A program made the translations under genes and the position numbers. From Globisporangium splendens (taxonomy: Eukaryota; Oomycota; Peronosporomycetes; Pythiales; Pythiaceae), in assembly GCA_006386115.1 (NCBI GenBank), contig VFIW01000006.1:1632706-1696705 (forward strand): a DNA stretch of 64,000 bases, written 5' to 3'. Below, piece by piece: positions 1 through 12,633 of the stretch. A model generated the notes under the pieces. It was not told the origin of the DNA. It worked only from the letters and a program-made list of their open reading frames with translations, and made no database searches. Within the stretch, counting starts at the first letter, position 1, and the number at the start of each line of letters is the position of its first letter.

Positions 1-2
1 CG

Positions 3-128
3 ATCGAGGGACTCGCGAACCACGACAAGCAAATCTGCTACGACAACGCCGTGCACGAGGCCAACACCATCGCCGACCAGGTCGTGCGCAACCACAAACT
101 GCGATTAGACGCGAACAACGAGGACTAA
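3..128 (+). CDS. C-terminal end of an unidentified protein (5' part outside window)
   Basis: The third plus-strand frame is open from the window edge to a TAA at 126-128 and encodes about 41 residues, rich in Asn, Asp, Ala and His and ending in NNED. The GC-rich third positions resemble those of the neighbouring conserved genes and change sharply to AT-rich sequence after the stop, which suggests a real exon end. I do not recognise the family. It converges tail-to-tail with the PIG-M gene, whose stop is at 405, with about 275 bp of AT-rich sequence between them that probably holds both 3' UTRs. It could also be a chance open frame. Confidence 0.45.
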   Translation: MEGLANHDKQICYDNAVHEANTIADQVVRNHKLRLDANNED

Positions 129-404
129 TGCGTAAGGAGAGGTGCAACACAGTACAAGATCGAGAACTCAAGTGAAAAGGTGGAAATAGACCGCTGCGTA
201 GTCAGTGTGAATGATGTTGTGTACATATCTAATCGATATTTTTCCAATATTGTTGCCGTCTTTGCCTTGTTTTTTGTCGTTTTGATTGCTGTTAATACGC
301 TTTCGAGATAAAGGCAAATCAATCATTGGTGCGGTAGAATCAAGTATCTGCGCTCTGTTTCAATTTGGCTTTACTGTTGATTGTTCACAGAATGCCGTCT
401 TCAT

Positions 405-2362
405 CTACTCGGCTTTGGTTCGCTCGTTCGGCACCAATTGCGCGACTTTTCCCTTCATAAACAGAGGCGAGAACGTGTGGTGGCGCATCAGCGTCGCCAG
501 GATCCCGGTATTCACGAAAAAGAACACGAGACCAGCGATCCAGAGCGGGAAAAACGTATTCTCGCCCTTCATCTCGAGGTGGAACGCCCAGAACAGCCAG
601 TGGAGCTACGAGCCAATAGGCAATACCAAACACAGGAGATTATGAGCCATGCGTTCACGAGAACCAACCAATTTCACATGCAATGCATGCACGGGTACTT
701 TACCTCACTGCCAAACCAAAGCGCGATCATGAACGCACCCTTCGATCTCAAGCGCAAACTCGTCAGTGGGAACACCAAGGGCAGGAACGCCGTGTACCAC
801 AAGAAATACTGCAAGAACCAACAAATCAGCATGTCCTCGTTAAAGTCAGCGTCGTGCACGCTTCCCATTTTAAAGAGTGGACTCACCTGGGCCGTGCACA
901 CTTTATTAAAGATGACAAACACCATCGTCAGCGCAAAGAGCGCAAAGGTGATGTCTTCTCCGTACACGAGCGAGATCGTCACCAGCGACACCAGTTGTGG
1001 CAGGAATGCGAGCAGACCGACGCCAAAGCCCGACGGTGTATTGTATCTGTTGCAACAACGACGAAGAGGGCATGACTATGAGAAAGAGAGGAGAGACACA
1101 CCCTGAAACAAAACGGTACCTGAGGTAGAGATCGTAAAAGTAGACGGAGAAATTGTGGCGATTGTCGGTGCGCGTGAAGTGGTACAAGTATGCTTCGTAC
1201 AGGAACTGGAAGCCATAGAGTCTGTAAAAGGCAGCGATGAGCGCGAGGAAGAGGCCGCCGCTGATCAATCCGAAGAGCACGCGATCGCGGTTCAGCCAGC
1301 CGCCCAGGTGGACCCAAAAGCAGAACGACGACGAACACGACTGCGACCACTTTGCATTCGACACATTGTAGCGTCCATTGAGGAACTGCATTGCCACACG
1401 TTGTAGCATAGTAAAGAGAGAAAGTGAGTAAGAGAAAGTGATTTACTGGTATGACCTGACACAAGGACGTACCACAAGAAACGCGAGCGCGTATACAATC
1501 GGATAGATCTTGAAATGCACAGCAGCACCGTAGCTACATACACACATCCCATCCACGTATCGTTGAGTACCAGTGTGCGTGCGTTTGATGAGGAAGCTGA
1601 GCATGTCAACAAGGCTCTCACGTGATCGCAGCGAGTACGAGCTGTTTGCGCATGAGGAAGAGCAGCGTGAGCAGCACGAGCAGCACCACGATCGAGTCCG
1701 CGTTGCCTCGCGTCGAGATGTTGATCGAAAACGGGTGGAATAACCACACACTGCACGCATCCGCATTGCACAAACACATACGCTATGGTCAAGTACTCAG
1801 CTCGCATGATGAATAAATGCTCTGTGTTGCAAACCTGGAGTAGAGAGCAGCACCTACATACAAGGCAAGGAGTGGCCAACTCTCAATACATTACAAACAC
1901 AGCAACTGCAAAGGTCCACACACACAAACGCACTCTTTTCTGGAAGTCCACGCAGCCGCAGAATCTGAAACAGCACGTGGCCGGCGAGCAAATCGCAGCC
2001 CACAAAGAACAGTTTGCCAAACGCTTCGTGCAGCAGTACGTTCGGCAGCAGCAAGAATGCCCTACAGGTTCAATAGCATCAATGTATAGATGAGCATGCA
2101 TGCACATGTTAACCAAATGCGAACGTCACTAGCGTGTAGTATAGACGAGCAGGACGTACAGGACGGGCGTGTAGCGGTACGTCGTGCGGTCGAAGGGCGA
2201 GTTGCCCGCGGCCATCTCGCGGGACGCGTCCGTGTACACGTCGTAGTCGATGTCCGTGTACTTGACGCTCATGAGGCGGTCCTGCAGCTCGCCGTACGCG
2301 ATGAGCGCGAGCCGCAGGAGCAGCGCGCCGCCCAGCAACTGCGTCTGGAGCTGCGACGCCAT
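405..2362 (-). CDS. PIGM: GPI mannosyltransferase 1 (PIG-M family), nine exons
   Basis: This enzyme adds the first alpha-1,4 mannose to the GPI-anchor precursor in the ER lumen, using dolichol-P-mannose. Family motifs occur in order on the minus strand: [13 protein letters not shown] (with the DxD-type acidic motif), [12 protein letters not shown], a LLPN..FGKLFF segment, [65 protein letters not shown] and LEMKGENTF. My exon model is 2362-2160, 2061-1934, 1800-1782, 1750-1622, 1533-1473, 1385-1120, 1046-887, 808-704 and 605-405. It gives about 423 residues, the usual family length, and several hydrophobic helices. The start is ATG at 2362 in an AACATGGCG context; an in-frame ATG 27 nt upstream is possible. 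The weakest part is the 19-nt exon 3 with the 31-nt intron after it. The gene lies 163 bp downstream of the CFAP46 stop on the same strand. Confidence 0.9.
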
Positions 2363-2525
2363 GTTGGATTTGCAAGTGCAGCTGTTCAATTGTGAATGAT
2401 AAAAGCGTACTTAATCGAGCATGGAGATGCACAGTGACCCACAAAAGTCTTTGTAGTGATTCCAGCGAGAATCGAATGGCTGCATTGTTCACAATCGGGA
2501 GAATGCGCATTTGATGACCTCATTT

Positions 2526-5500
2526 TCACTCGGGACTCTTGAGTGCAATGTGCGCAAGACCGTATACGACGGTGTTGTACCGCGTGCGGTTCTTGAGGCG
2601 CTGTTTGCCCAGTTGGGAGGCGGTCTTACCGCTGGCAGATGCCATCTTTTGAAGGTTCGTGGGGCTGGTGCCGTCAGGTTGGAGCGCGCTTGAGCTGTTC
2701 GAGTTGCTAGTGGATGGCGCGCCTGTGGACGTACTAGTGTTTCCGCCTGGCGGTGGTAAATTAGAGCTACTTGACGTCGCGGATGTCGTGGTGCTCGGCG
2801 GAGCACTGGCGAGAGCTCCACTTGGCGAGATCAACTCGCCGTACTTTTTGAGCGCCTTACCGATAGAGAAGCCTTTCGCGAGCCCTGCAAACAATCCACT
2901 TGCGCGCCGGCGATCCCCGTTGAACGTCGTCGGCCACTGATTGGTCACGAGAATGTTCACGCCCGAAAGCGACCAGAGCATCGCGTTTGCGTACGCATCG
3001 TCTTCGAGTTCGAGCTGCCAGGCATCTTTCTCACTGTCGACTTTGCTCTGCCGCCTCACACTCGACGGGTTTTCCGCACGATCAAGAAGGCACGCAACAT
3101 GACAACTCAGCGCCATGCTCATCGCAGTGAGGTCGTGGAACGACAAACACGAGCCAAGGACCCGGTTTGCGCCAAGGAAGAACAAGCCACCTCCTCGGCG
3201 ATTCAGCAACGTGTATTGCCAATCGGTTTTTGTGGGTGGCTGGCCATGCTCGACTGCTTCTTTCCAGTTGGTGAAGGCACCGCCAGCGCGTTTGACGTGC
3301 CGGTGCATTGCTGACTCCATTGTTTGGTCTTCCAAACTAGGGTCGTCACGGTATGGATCAACTATGTATCGCATGTCGTCTCGCTTGAGCGGTTGCGCCT
3401 TTTGCATTTGCAGTCTCTGGTATAGCACATGGACCGAGAAATCGCGTGTAATAGACTCAGCTTTCTCGAGTACTGGTAAGGATTCCAGTGGTAGGCATTC
3501 CAGCTCCCGGTCTACAAGGAGCACGAGCGCGGTCCCCACGAGTTCGTTCTGGAGAGTACTTTGCAACGAGGAATGGCTGAGAAGAGGTGCGAACAAATCG
3601 TTTGTGTCCACCAAAATGGCACTAAACTCTTTCTCGAGCACGTCGTTTTCAGACGAGAGTGCATGGTTTACGACGGAATCAGTGGCTGAGAATTCAAAGT
3701 TGGGGTCGTTTGCATGCAACTCCTCCAACTCAGCGAGCATTTTCGTGTACGCGCGTCGCCAACGACGAACGCGGTCTCGAAGTTGATCAAACGCCTTCAT
3801 CATGGGTTCAGTGCATTCGATCCGTGCGATGGCATACTGCTTTTCTCCGCTTCCAGCCATTGCGCCGTAGAGAAAACACTTATCGGGCGAAAACTGGAAC
3901 GACAAAATGCACTTGCGTGGTGGCAGTGCACCAAGAATCGTGTCGACAGGTACGGCGACGCTCATTCGCTTAAACGCAGACGACTGCTGGTCCAAGTACA
4001 TAAGTGAGAGCTGGTACGAGGGGCTATTTTGCATGGCGTTTGTGTGCGTGTCCTGCAGTCTTTGCATTCGTCGAAGATGCAATTGCTGGACATCTCGAGG
4101 CGACACGCAGCGATGGAACACTTCTGTCAAATGGTCTCGAGCGACCACACTCTGATAGAGAAGAAGACTGCGAATGCAATCCAGAGGGCGATGGCACCCG
4201 TACACTTGCACCAGCTCGTAGGGGCAGAGACGAAGTAGCTTGTAATCGCGCTTTTCCAGCACCAGTTTCTGGATATTTTGCAATTGGGTACTGCAGTCAG
4301 TCAGGAAAGATTCGATCTTTTCGTTTTCCATGAGATCGTCTTGGCTCGACGTGAGATCTTCTCTGTCACCTTGGTCCACTTGTGCAATAGCTGCAGTCTT
4401 GTCAGTTAACTGGAGAGAGCTGCTACCACTACCGCAAACCCACGTACACTGAAGTGCATCCGCTGACGTGAACTTGGTCCACAACTTGTGCCGGACTTTC
4501 TCAGTAACGAGTCTACTCTCGCTATGAAAGAGCGCTAATCGCTGACACTGCAAGACCTGTAATTTCGCCAGCAGGACATTCTCGTCCAGACCGGAATGAC
4601 GCAGTATCGCAGCTGCAGAAGTTGCAAGCATCATCGCGAATGCCAAGTCGCCGCCACGCAGTTTCTGGATGCCACTTGAGGTCTGGTGAAGCCATTTCTC
4701 CACAATGTTGCGCTTTGCATTGGCTTCGTGAACATACTACGTCATTTCTTCTTCCTTGATCTTTGCAGGCGGTGTTTCTATTGCAATCTCAATGCTAGCC
4801 AATGTGCACTTTGCAACAGTCAATTGAATCTCCAGCGGAGAGGCAAATGCTGACGAAGATGACTCGATGCTTTCTAGTCCCGCAGATGTAGAAGAGCAAG
4901 ACTTTTCGTAAAACTGACGAATTTGCAATCGCAGAGCTTCCATCTTGATAATCGCTTGCTGCAAATTAGATCTCGTGAACTCCCCAATGTCGAGAGCCGA
5001 AGAATCAATATTACGGTCGATAGCTGCGTGTACTCCAAGCCATTCCTTGACATTTGCCACGAGACACTGGCTGAGCGTTGGTTTGCAATCCAGTTGCGTT
5101 AGAATCTGAACACATTTGCTAAACACATTACGGCTTTGCGTGAGAATTTGTACGCAATCGCTGTTGTTTTTGCCACCGACTTCTTGCCCTTGAGACTTGC
5201 AGCTTGCACCATGTTTTAAAAGCAAACTCGCACGCTTGCACTTCAACTGCGCAATCCAGGTCAGAATATCAAGCTCTCCCCAGATGCTCGATGCTGTACT
5301 CGCATTACCTCTACTAGCCATGGCGTCGTCAGACGGCGAGAATGAGAGAAGCCACTTGGTCAATCGTTTTTCCGTGTTTTCCAGCAGCTTTATGCCATGT
5401 TCGTAACTCTCCGTCGCGTTGAGGATATCGCAGCATCGAATCGTCCAGCGAACCATCTTTTGAAGATCAAACGACAGACTCTGTAAAGCCTGTTGGCTCT

Positions 5501-8500
5501 CCGCGAGCGCACTCTCCATGTGGCCCTCGACGTCGTACACGTACCCAAAGAGTATGTGCAGCTCGCTTTGACGCGCGTAATCACCATCACGAAGCGTATA
5601 CTTGAGCATTTCGAGCGCTGTTTTCGCCTGGTGAACGTACCCAAATCGAAGGAACAGCTCGGTCGTGTGCAGCATCTTGTCCAACACGCTCGCACTGCTG
5701 GATTGCACGATTGGACACTGGATGCCTTTACTCGCATACCTACCTGCAACCTGTGCTGAAGACTCTTCCGCCTGTTGTAGCTCCTCGAGAATAGTCTTTC
5801 CATGAGTTTGGAATCTCTCCAGTGCGCTTTGTAGTGGCAACCCACAAGCTCCGGTCGCATTGAGGCGCTCGAGGACGCCAAACATTGTCAACTCGAGCCA
5901 GAGCTCCATGATTTTGGTTTTCTTTGCGGTGTACCTATGGAAAAGAACTTGGTACAGGCAAATCGTAGGCAGCGCTATCTCATCCAGCAGGCCGTCATGC
6001 AACATTCCCAGCAATTTCTCAAGGTAGACGCCCGTAACAACCGGCTCGGTGAAGTGAAGGACGACCGCGCTTTGCATCGACGTTAGCTTGCTTGTCCATT
6101 CCATGAAGAATCGCGCATCGGGACTCTTTGCGTAGCGTGAATACATTGAAATCCACTCGCGACTGGATGTTGGCGGCTCATATTTGGCTTTCTGGTTGCG
6201 CTTCCACTCATCAAAGTCCACGTCAGTGATGCCAGCTTTCGTGAACGCATCCTGGAGCTCCATCTCATTCACTGCAGAGAAGGTACTGGTCCAGGTACGT
6301 TAAGCGCAATGCAGTGCGTTCTCAATAGCACGCCAACGATCTTTGCCCGCATTCGCACACATTGCGCGCATCACGAAGATCCGAAGGAGCTTTTCGTCGC
6401 GCCAGAGCCCGGAATAGGTCACTATCGGCTCTTGTTGTGATTTCAGCGCAGACATCGAGTTGGCTCGCGCGAGCTGCCCTGTGCGCGATGGCGTGCGTGA
6501 GTCCACCGCACAAGACTTGCTTCTCGCATCTTCTGCACTTAGCTCGTTCGCAAGCAGCAATTTCACTGCAGTATCAAGATAAGCGTCGATATCCTGCCCG
6601 GCAACTCGATTTGAAAAGAACCATTCCGCCAAATCGAGCAGTACCAAAGCTTGTTCCTCTGGTTTCCCATCAAGCTCACCATACGCGCTCGCGAGAGCCG
6701 TCAACTGCGCTGGTGGGTCCTTCATGGATGAGAACGCGATTTTCTTTAAAATCTTGGCTCGCAGAATCGGATCTTGCTGCTGGTCGCTTCTTTTGCCGCT
6801 GCCAGCCCCAGTACCACGCGCCTTTCCAGCTTGATCAGTGCCAAGATGCGCGATAGCAATGGCGTGCGCAGCGTGGATTTCATTGGCGATCTCGGTTCCA
6901 AATGAAGACGCTGCTGCAAGTGCGTCCTCGCACACATCACGCGCGTCCTTCCATTCACTGCCCTTTTCACAAACCGACAGTGTCAGTAGGACCAGATCTC
7001 CATATTGACGAGGAAGTTGTTGGCTGCCAGACTTCGTGTTGGCCTCGCTAAGAAAGCGTAACGCTTGTCTTAATCGTTTGATGATCTCCTTCATCGTCGG
7101 TGTGTCGTAGTCGGTTGTCGCGTTGGGGCTACTGCTGGCATTCATCGCCATTAGGACAGCGTTCCACACGATTTCGCTGGCTTTGATAATCAATGCTCCT
7201 GCATTGGAGCGATGACCATACTCCGCAGCATGCACGAGATGTTCCAAGGCTGCCAGCACAAGCTGTCGAGGGATCGCTCCTTCGTCACCATTCCCGAGCG
7301 CGAGAATAGCGCGTCCACAAAGAATTTCGCTCGCAGCGAGCCATCGCCAGACAGAGCCTGGAAAAAGAACCTTGTGTCCCTGAGAATGCGGCTCAGCGGG
7401 TAGAGCGAGCAAAGACTGGGTCGCGCACCCGATCGCAAATCGAAAATTGTGAAGGCGAAACGCGGCATAGCCGAGTCGTACCCATAATTCGACGTAGACC
7501 TCCCTCTGCTGCTGCACAGCTTCCAGCGTCAACTCGAGTGAATTCTCCTGGAACGCTGCAAAGACTTCTTGCGACAGGCTGCCCTGCCAAAGCGCCACGG
7601 CTTTCTGGTACAGCGCCAGGTTCTTATTGCCGCTCTGTCCTTGTTGGAAGGAATTCTCAAGAGCTTCGAGGTTCGCATCACTCGAAGTTGCGCTGTTTGC
7701 CGGTGAGAGAGATGAAGCCGCAGATTTTCGCTTCAGAAAACTCTCCGCGATCGCCAGCACTTTCTCCCAACGTGCCATTTTTTCATAGGTCGCGATGAGT
7801 CCCAGTGCGAGGCTAGCGAAAAGCTCCATATCCACTCCTGAGAAGCTGTCCATCGATTGGTAAGCAGCTTCCAGTGCCGCGACACATTCGGGGAGAATCG
7901 CCTGGGCAGCATTGGAAACAGATGGGGCCGTGACCATTCGAAACAAGTGGAAGTGATAGTTCCAGAGGTACACACATGTGTTTTCAAGCACGAATTTCCA
8001 TCCAATGCGTCCTGCTGCCGCTAGCATTGCGGAAAATTGCTCGATGATACCGCGTTTCATGGCGAGAATCTCGTCGAGGACTGTGCTTGTGTGGATCTGA
8101 ATAGCTTCAATGCGGTTCTTGTCATCATCGGTCGCTGGAGTTGCTGTTTGTGGGAAAAGGTCATTCGTCTCTGGGAGCTGCATGCCGAGCACAAAGGTGT
8201 CTTGGCCGAGGCGGAGCAGCGCTGCCATCTCCACTTCGTGATCTCCCGTTCGTTTATCTTCGCGTTTGCGGCTGGCTGCCCGGCTTGCGTTTGTTGCACC
8301 CCGCGATACAACGTCCGCTTGGTGCTTTACAGCATCTTGTTGCTACTCTGACCGACGCTTGATGTGGGCCGCGAGGATGTCGACTAGTAGAAACCGAAAG
8401 TCCAATTCCACGACCATCAAGCTCTTTTCCCTCCGCAGAGTGCTTTTATCAGAGCTTTCAGGAGCGCTGGGGAAGAAGAGTTGCAGTCCTTGCCGCACAA

Positions 8501-10513
8501 GCTGCTCCGCCATGTGAGCATCATTTAATCTATCCCATGCGAGTCGGCACACGTCGTGCCAAAGTACAACGAGAGAGTCACTCGCATGCACCCGACCTGC
8601 CGATGTCACTTCTGCCGACATCTGCGAGGCCGACTGAATCAGAAGTGAGCGCTGAGTCGCTGCGTCTTTGCATTCTCTGGCTTGCTCAACCGCGACTCGA
8701 ATGCTGTCCTCGGGTGCTGCTGGCTCCGAGTCGCCGTCGTCCATTGCCAATTTCCATTCGAGTTGTTTTTCAACCGCTGTAAATGAATGTCCACGGGACG
8801 GGTCGCAATATCGTGCTCGTGTTGCTGCACTTCGTTCAATGTCGTGGCCGCTGACACGCCGTAATCGAGCGACAGCGCCTTGTTGACCATGTCATAGGCT
8901 TTGGTGAGAAACTCGGATCCAATTTCCAGTTTCGTGATTTCCAGGTCCAGCCGAGCGCGGAAGCTCACGAGCAGTGACTGCATGTCCTCCAGCGCAGCCG
9001 CGGAAAGCGTAAACACGCGATTCACGTGACTTCGCAAATGCGGTTGCAAGAGTGGGAGCGACATGTTCCATGCACAAATGCACACCGTTTCGACTAAATT
9101 GGAGTCTTCTTGGCGCTTTGCCGCAACGAGCGCTCGCTCCATGGCTTTCATGACGTCAACGCGCCGCCCTAGTAGCATCCTGTGACGTGTGACCGCGTTC
9201 TGCGTTCGGTCGTGTCGAGAGAGAGGCACAAGCAAGGCAAGCATCGCCTTCAAGACCTGATGTAGCACTCGAAATCGAGGTTCGAGCGCTTTTCCCTTGC
9301 GGTGCAATACCAAGTCACAGCACGTCGTCATGCGCAATTCCATGGCAAACGCCGCGTGAATTCCAGCCTCCACGATGATCTCTGAGTCGATCGCCTCGAT
9401 CGCCTTGGCATTGAGGGAATGCAGGAACGCTGTTAGGTCGTCGTCCGTCGTGGTTGCCAACGAAAACGACGTAAAGCCTACCGCTTCTTGGAATAGTTCG
9501 GTGTATGCAGCTTCCGAGGCTCCGGACGACTTCACGCACTGCAGCCTCACAAGCAGTGCAGCACGCTTACTACCCGTAGCCAAATTCTTCTTCACGTTTG
9601 GCAAGATTTTCTGGCACTCGGCATCTTTCAATGAGCCAACGTGCACTTGGACGCGCAGTGCGGCATCGTACATCGCTTTGAAAGGCGCACTGGACGTTCA
9701 CGCGGGATCGTGCAGCAGTGGAGACAATTGCCCATCGACGACGTCGTTGATGGCTTTCGCAGCGGCTGCGAATTGCTTGGCGTCAGTGAGCGCGGATACA
9801 AGCGCGAGTTGCAACGTGGCGAGCCACAGGATGTCGCGTTCGCCCACTGCCTTCAGAGCGTCGATGATCTTTGTGAGCGACGGCACAAGGAACTGGAACG
9901 TCGCGTTCTTCATCAGCTGCCGCGCGACGTGCCAGTACGTGACCGACGCATTATACACCAGGAAGTCGTAATGCGGTCGCTTCCTCGGATCGCACGCGAT
10001 GGACAGCACCAGCACGATGAAATGCACCGCATTCAGCACTTTTCGAAGCTTCGTCGCGCCAACATCGTTCAAAGCACCCTGAGACGCGCAATACGCGCGT
10101 GCCAGCTGGATGCGGCAATAGAACTAAACACAATCACACACACTGTTAGCTTCCATGAGCAATTCCACAGTCATACACATACATCACATCCTCCGTACCT
10201 GGTTCTTGACTGTGCAATCGTTCAGAAACCACTGCACCGTGTCCGCGGCCGTGCTGAAGTCTTTCTGATACAGCGCGGCTTCTGCTAATAGCGCCAGCAA
10301 TTCGGGGAGATGCACGTCGCTCCTCGCGCCGACGCCAGGCAGCAGCGTTTGCCTGTGCACACTGCGCAGCCGCGTGTAGATGGCGTGCGCGGCGACGCGC
10401 TTGGGGACGTCCGTGGACAATGCGGATGACGCTGGCGTCGTGCTTCGCGCTGCTTCTGCCTCTGGAAGCCGCGCATACTCGAGCAGCAGTCGGAGCTCCC
10501 TGTCGATCGCCAT
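2526..10513 (-). CDS. CFAP46: CFAP46 (TTC40)-like flagellar protein, coding frame disrupted; probable pseudogene
   Basis: CFAP46 is a very large TPR-rich protein of the C1d projection of the ciliary central pair. Family hallmarks are seen from end to end: an N-terminal TPR region with YDFLVYNASVTYWHVAR, long helical repeats, and a C-terminal region with LLVDRELECLPLESLPVL, RDFSVHVLYQRL and LSGVNILVTNQWPTTFNGD. Exon 1 is 10513-10199 (ATG at 10513); a GT-AG intron at 10198-10124 is clear. From 10123 coding continues in long open blocks ending at 9698, 8343, 6300, 4737 and 2526. Adjacent blocks are in the same frame but separated by single stops: TGA 9698-9700, TAG 8343-8345, TAA 6300-6302, TAG 4737-4739. 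One frame slip of 1 nt lies at the T5 run 8766-8770. The TAA may sit in a 60-87 nt intron with acceptor TTCTCTGCAG near 6273; the others have no convincing intron. Identity is firm; whether it is functional is open. Confidence 0.78.
10124..10198 (-). other. First intron of the CFAP46-like gene
   Basis: On the minus strand the intron starts GTACGG after codon 105 (phase 0) and ends GTGTTTAG before a TTC codon. Removing its 75 nt joins a TPR-like N-terminal exon to the block beginning FYCRIQLARAYC, which matches the family's order of segments. Confidence 0.8.
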
Positions 10514-10688
10514 GTCGCCAATTCCACACTCAAGGTCAATCTTTACATATGGGCTTCAGTATGCTGTGACCTTTCGGGGTTCAACATGCAAACATGGCAG
10601 TCGGGATTGGGCAAAAATATATTAAAGAGTCTCCATTTTCAACCTATCACGTTCTTCTGACTGCTGTGTTGTGTGTCCATCAGCGCGA

Positions 10689-12633
10689 TCAGTTTTTCTT
10701 CTTGGCCAAGCCCGAGACGATGTCGTCGATGCGCAGGAGCATGCACGCGGCCTCGACAGCCGTCTTGATCGTCTGCGTCTTGACCTGGTACGGCTCCCAC
10801 ACGCCGAGCGTCTCGGCCGCTGTCACCTTGCCCGTCACGCCGTCGATGCCGTGCGCATTCTCGGTCTCCGCCTGCTTCGCGCGCAGTGCCGTCATCACGC
10901 GCACCACGTCGGCGCCGCAGTTCTGCAACAGCGTGCGCGGGATTACCTCGAGCGCCTCGCCCACGGCGCGGAACGGGAACTGCTCGACGCCCTCGATCTC
11001 GTCGGCGCGCTTCTTCAGCTCGTGTGCAATGCGCATCTCGGTCGCACCGCCACCTGGCAAGAGCAACGGCTCAAACACGACGTTGCGCGCCACCTGCATC
11101 GCGTCTTGCAGGTTGCGCTCGATCTCGTTCAGCACGTCCTTGCTGCCACCACGCAGGAGGATGCTGCAAGCGCCTGGGTCCTTGCAATCCTCGAAGAACG
11201 CAAAGTACTCGTCACCGATCTTGCGCACCTCGAAAAGCCCACACTTGGTGCCAATGTCAGCTTCCTGGATCTCGTCGGCGCGGCTCACGATCGTCGCACC
11301 TGTGGCACGAGCCACACGGTTGTTGTCCGTCTTGCGCAGGCGACGGAATGCTGTGATGTTTGCCTTGACAAAATAGTGCTGCGCGAGATCCGACACGCCC
11401 TTCTCCGTGATCACAATGTCGGGCTTCATCGCCACGATCTGCGCGCACAGGTTCTCAATGTATTCTTCTTCGAGACGAAGCAACGTGTTCCAGTCCTGGT
11501 CGTTCGTCAGCTCGACGTTCGTCTGGCTCTCGCCCTTCTTGTACTCCAACGGGCAGTCGAGCAAGAGCACGCGCGGGTTCTCAATGCGACGGCGCATCTT
11601 CGAGTGGGTCACGTCCTTGTTGAACATCACGCCCTTGAGCACGCGGCAGTCCTCGAGCTCGCCACCAGGGATCTTTTCGACCTTGGCGTAGCGCTTCACA
11701 TCGACTTCCTTCTTGCCCGACGGCGTCGTGCGCACGACCGTAAGCACGGCATCCAGTGCGAGGTCGCTCACCAAGTTGCCAATGCGAGGCGAGAACTTGG
11801 TACCCACCGACGACTGAATGAGGTTGCGCATCTCGACCTTGTCCTGGATGTCGATTACGCGCGCCATGCGCTTGGCGATCTCGAGCGATGCCTCCAACGC
11901 GCGGTGGAAACCGCGGATAATCACGGTCGGGTGCACCTGGTGCGACAGGAACGGCTCCGCGACCACCAACAATTCGCCAGCTATAAGCACAAGCAAGTGG
12001 ATCAGTAAGCAGCGCATGCAGTTGTGAACACGTTTCCACCGTCAGATCAGAACAAGGACGGCACATCGTAAAGCCACCTCCACATACCGAGAATGATCAC
12101 GGACGTGGTGCCGTCGCCGACTTCTTCGTCTTGCGCGCGACTGAGCTCGATCATGCTCTTGGCCGCCGGGTGCGACACGTCCACTTCGCGCAGAATCGCG
12201 TTGCCGTCGTTCGTCATCACGATGCCGCCCATCGGGTCCAGGAGCATCTTCAGCATCGAGCGAGGACCCAACGTCGTGCGCACAATATCCGACACCGCCT
12301 TTTATAACGCAGAGATCCATCCATTTCCGCCCACACACACAAGGCAATTTCATACACACCATCAGCAACATGCCACATACACCACGTAATAACACATGCA
12401 CTCATATACACTATGGCTCGTGCCTTCGCGGCTTCGATGTTACCGAGCTGCGCGGTTCTTCCCGTCTCGCGACGGGTGTTTGTGTCTGCACCATGGTGCA
12501 AAAGACGACAACGAGACGAATGCAAACATAAAGAGAGACATCAGGCACGAGGCAACAGGCGCATAGAGAGAGAGAAGCAGAGGGAGGACAGAGGCGCGCA
12601 CGTACTCAACACCATCACCGGGGCTTGCATCAT
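10689..12633 (-). CDS. CCT3: T-complex protein 1 subunit gamma (CCT3 chaperonin)
   Basis: This is a subunit of the cytosolic group II chaperonin TRiC/CCT, which folds actin, tubulin and other proteins with ATP. Diagnostic segments are [22 protein letters not shown], the ATP-binding GDGTTS motif, [38 protein letters not shown] and [13 protein letters not shown]; the N-terminal [15 protein letters not shown] resembles the CCT3 N-terminus. My exons are 12633-12606, 12485-12424, 12298-12088 and 11980-10689, giving about 530 residues, normal for the family. The start is the first of two adjacent ATGs (12633). Introns 1 and 3 are GT-AG. Intron 2 must start AAG|GC to keep the conserved [12 protein letters not shown] join, so it is apparently a GC-AG intron. 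The protein ends in KKKN. It lies 175 bp upstream of the CFAP46 start, on the same strand. Confidence 0.93.

Noticed and set aside
9698..9700. TGA in CFAP46 as a selenocysteine codon
   Set aside because: No selenoprotein is known in this family, no Cys is expected there, and other stops of all three kinds occur in the same gene.
10671..12008. Long plus-strand ORF of 445 codons opposite CCT3
   Set aside because: It mirrors the GC-rich CCT3 coding sequence and has no motif of its own; CCT3 homology on the minus strand is unambiguous.
3..12633. A non-standard genetic code to explain the CFAP46 stops
   Set aside because: TAA, TAG and TGA all occur as internal stops there, while PIG-M, CCT3, gag and ORF2 use the standard code without internal stops.
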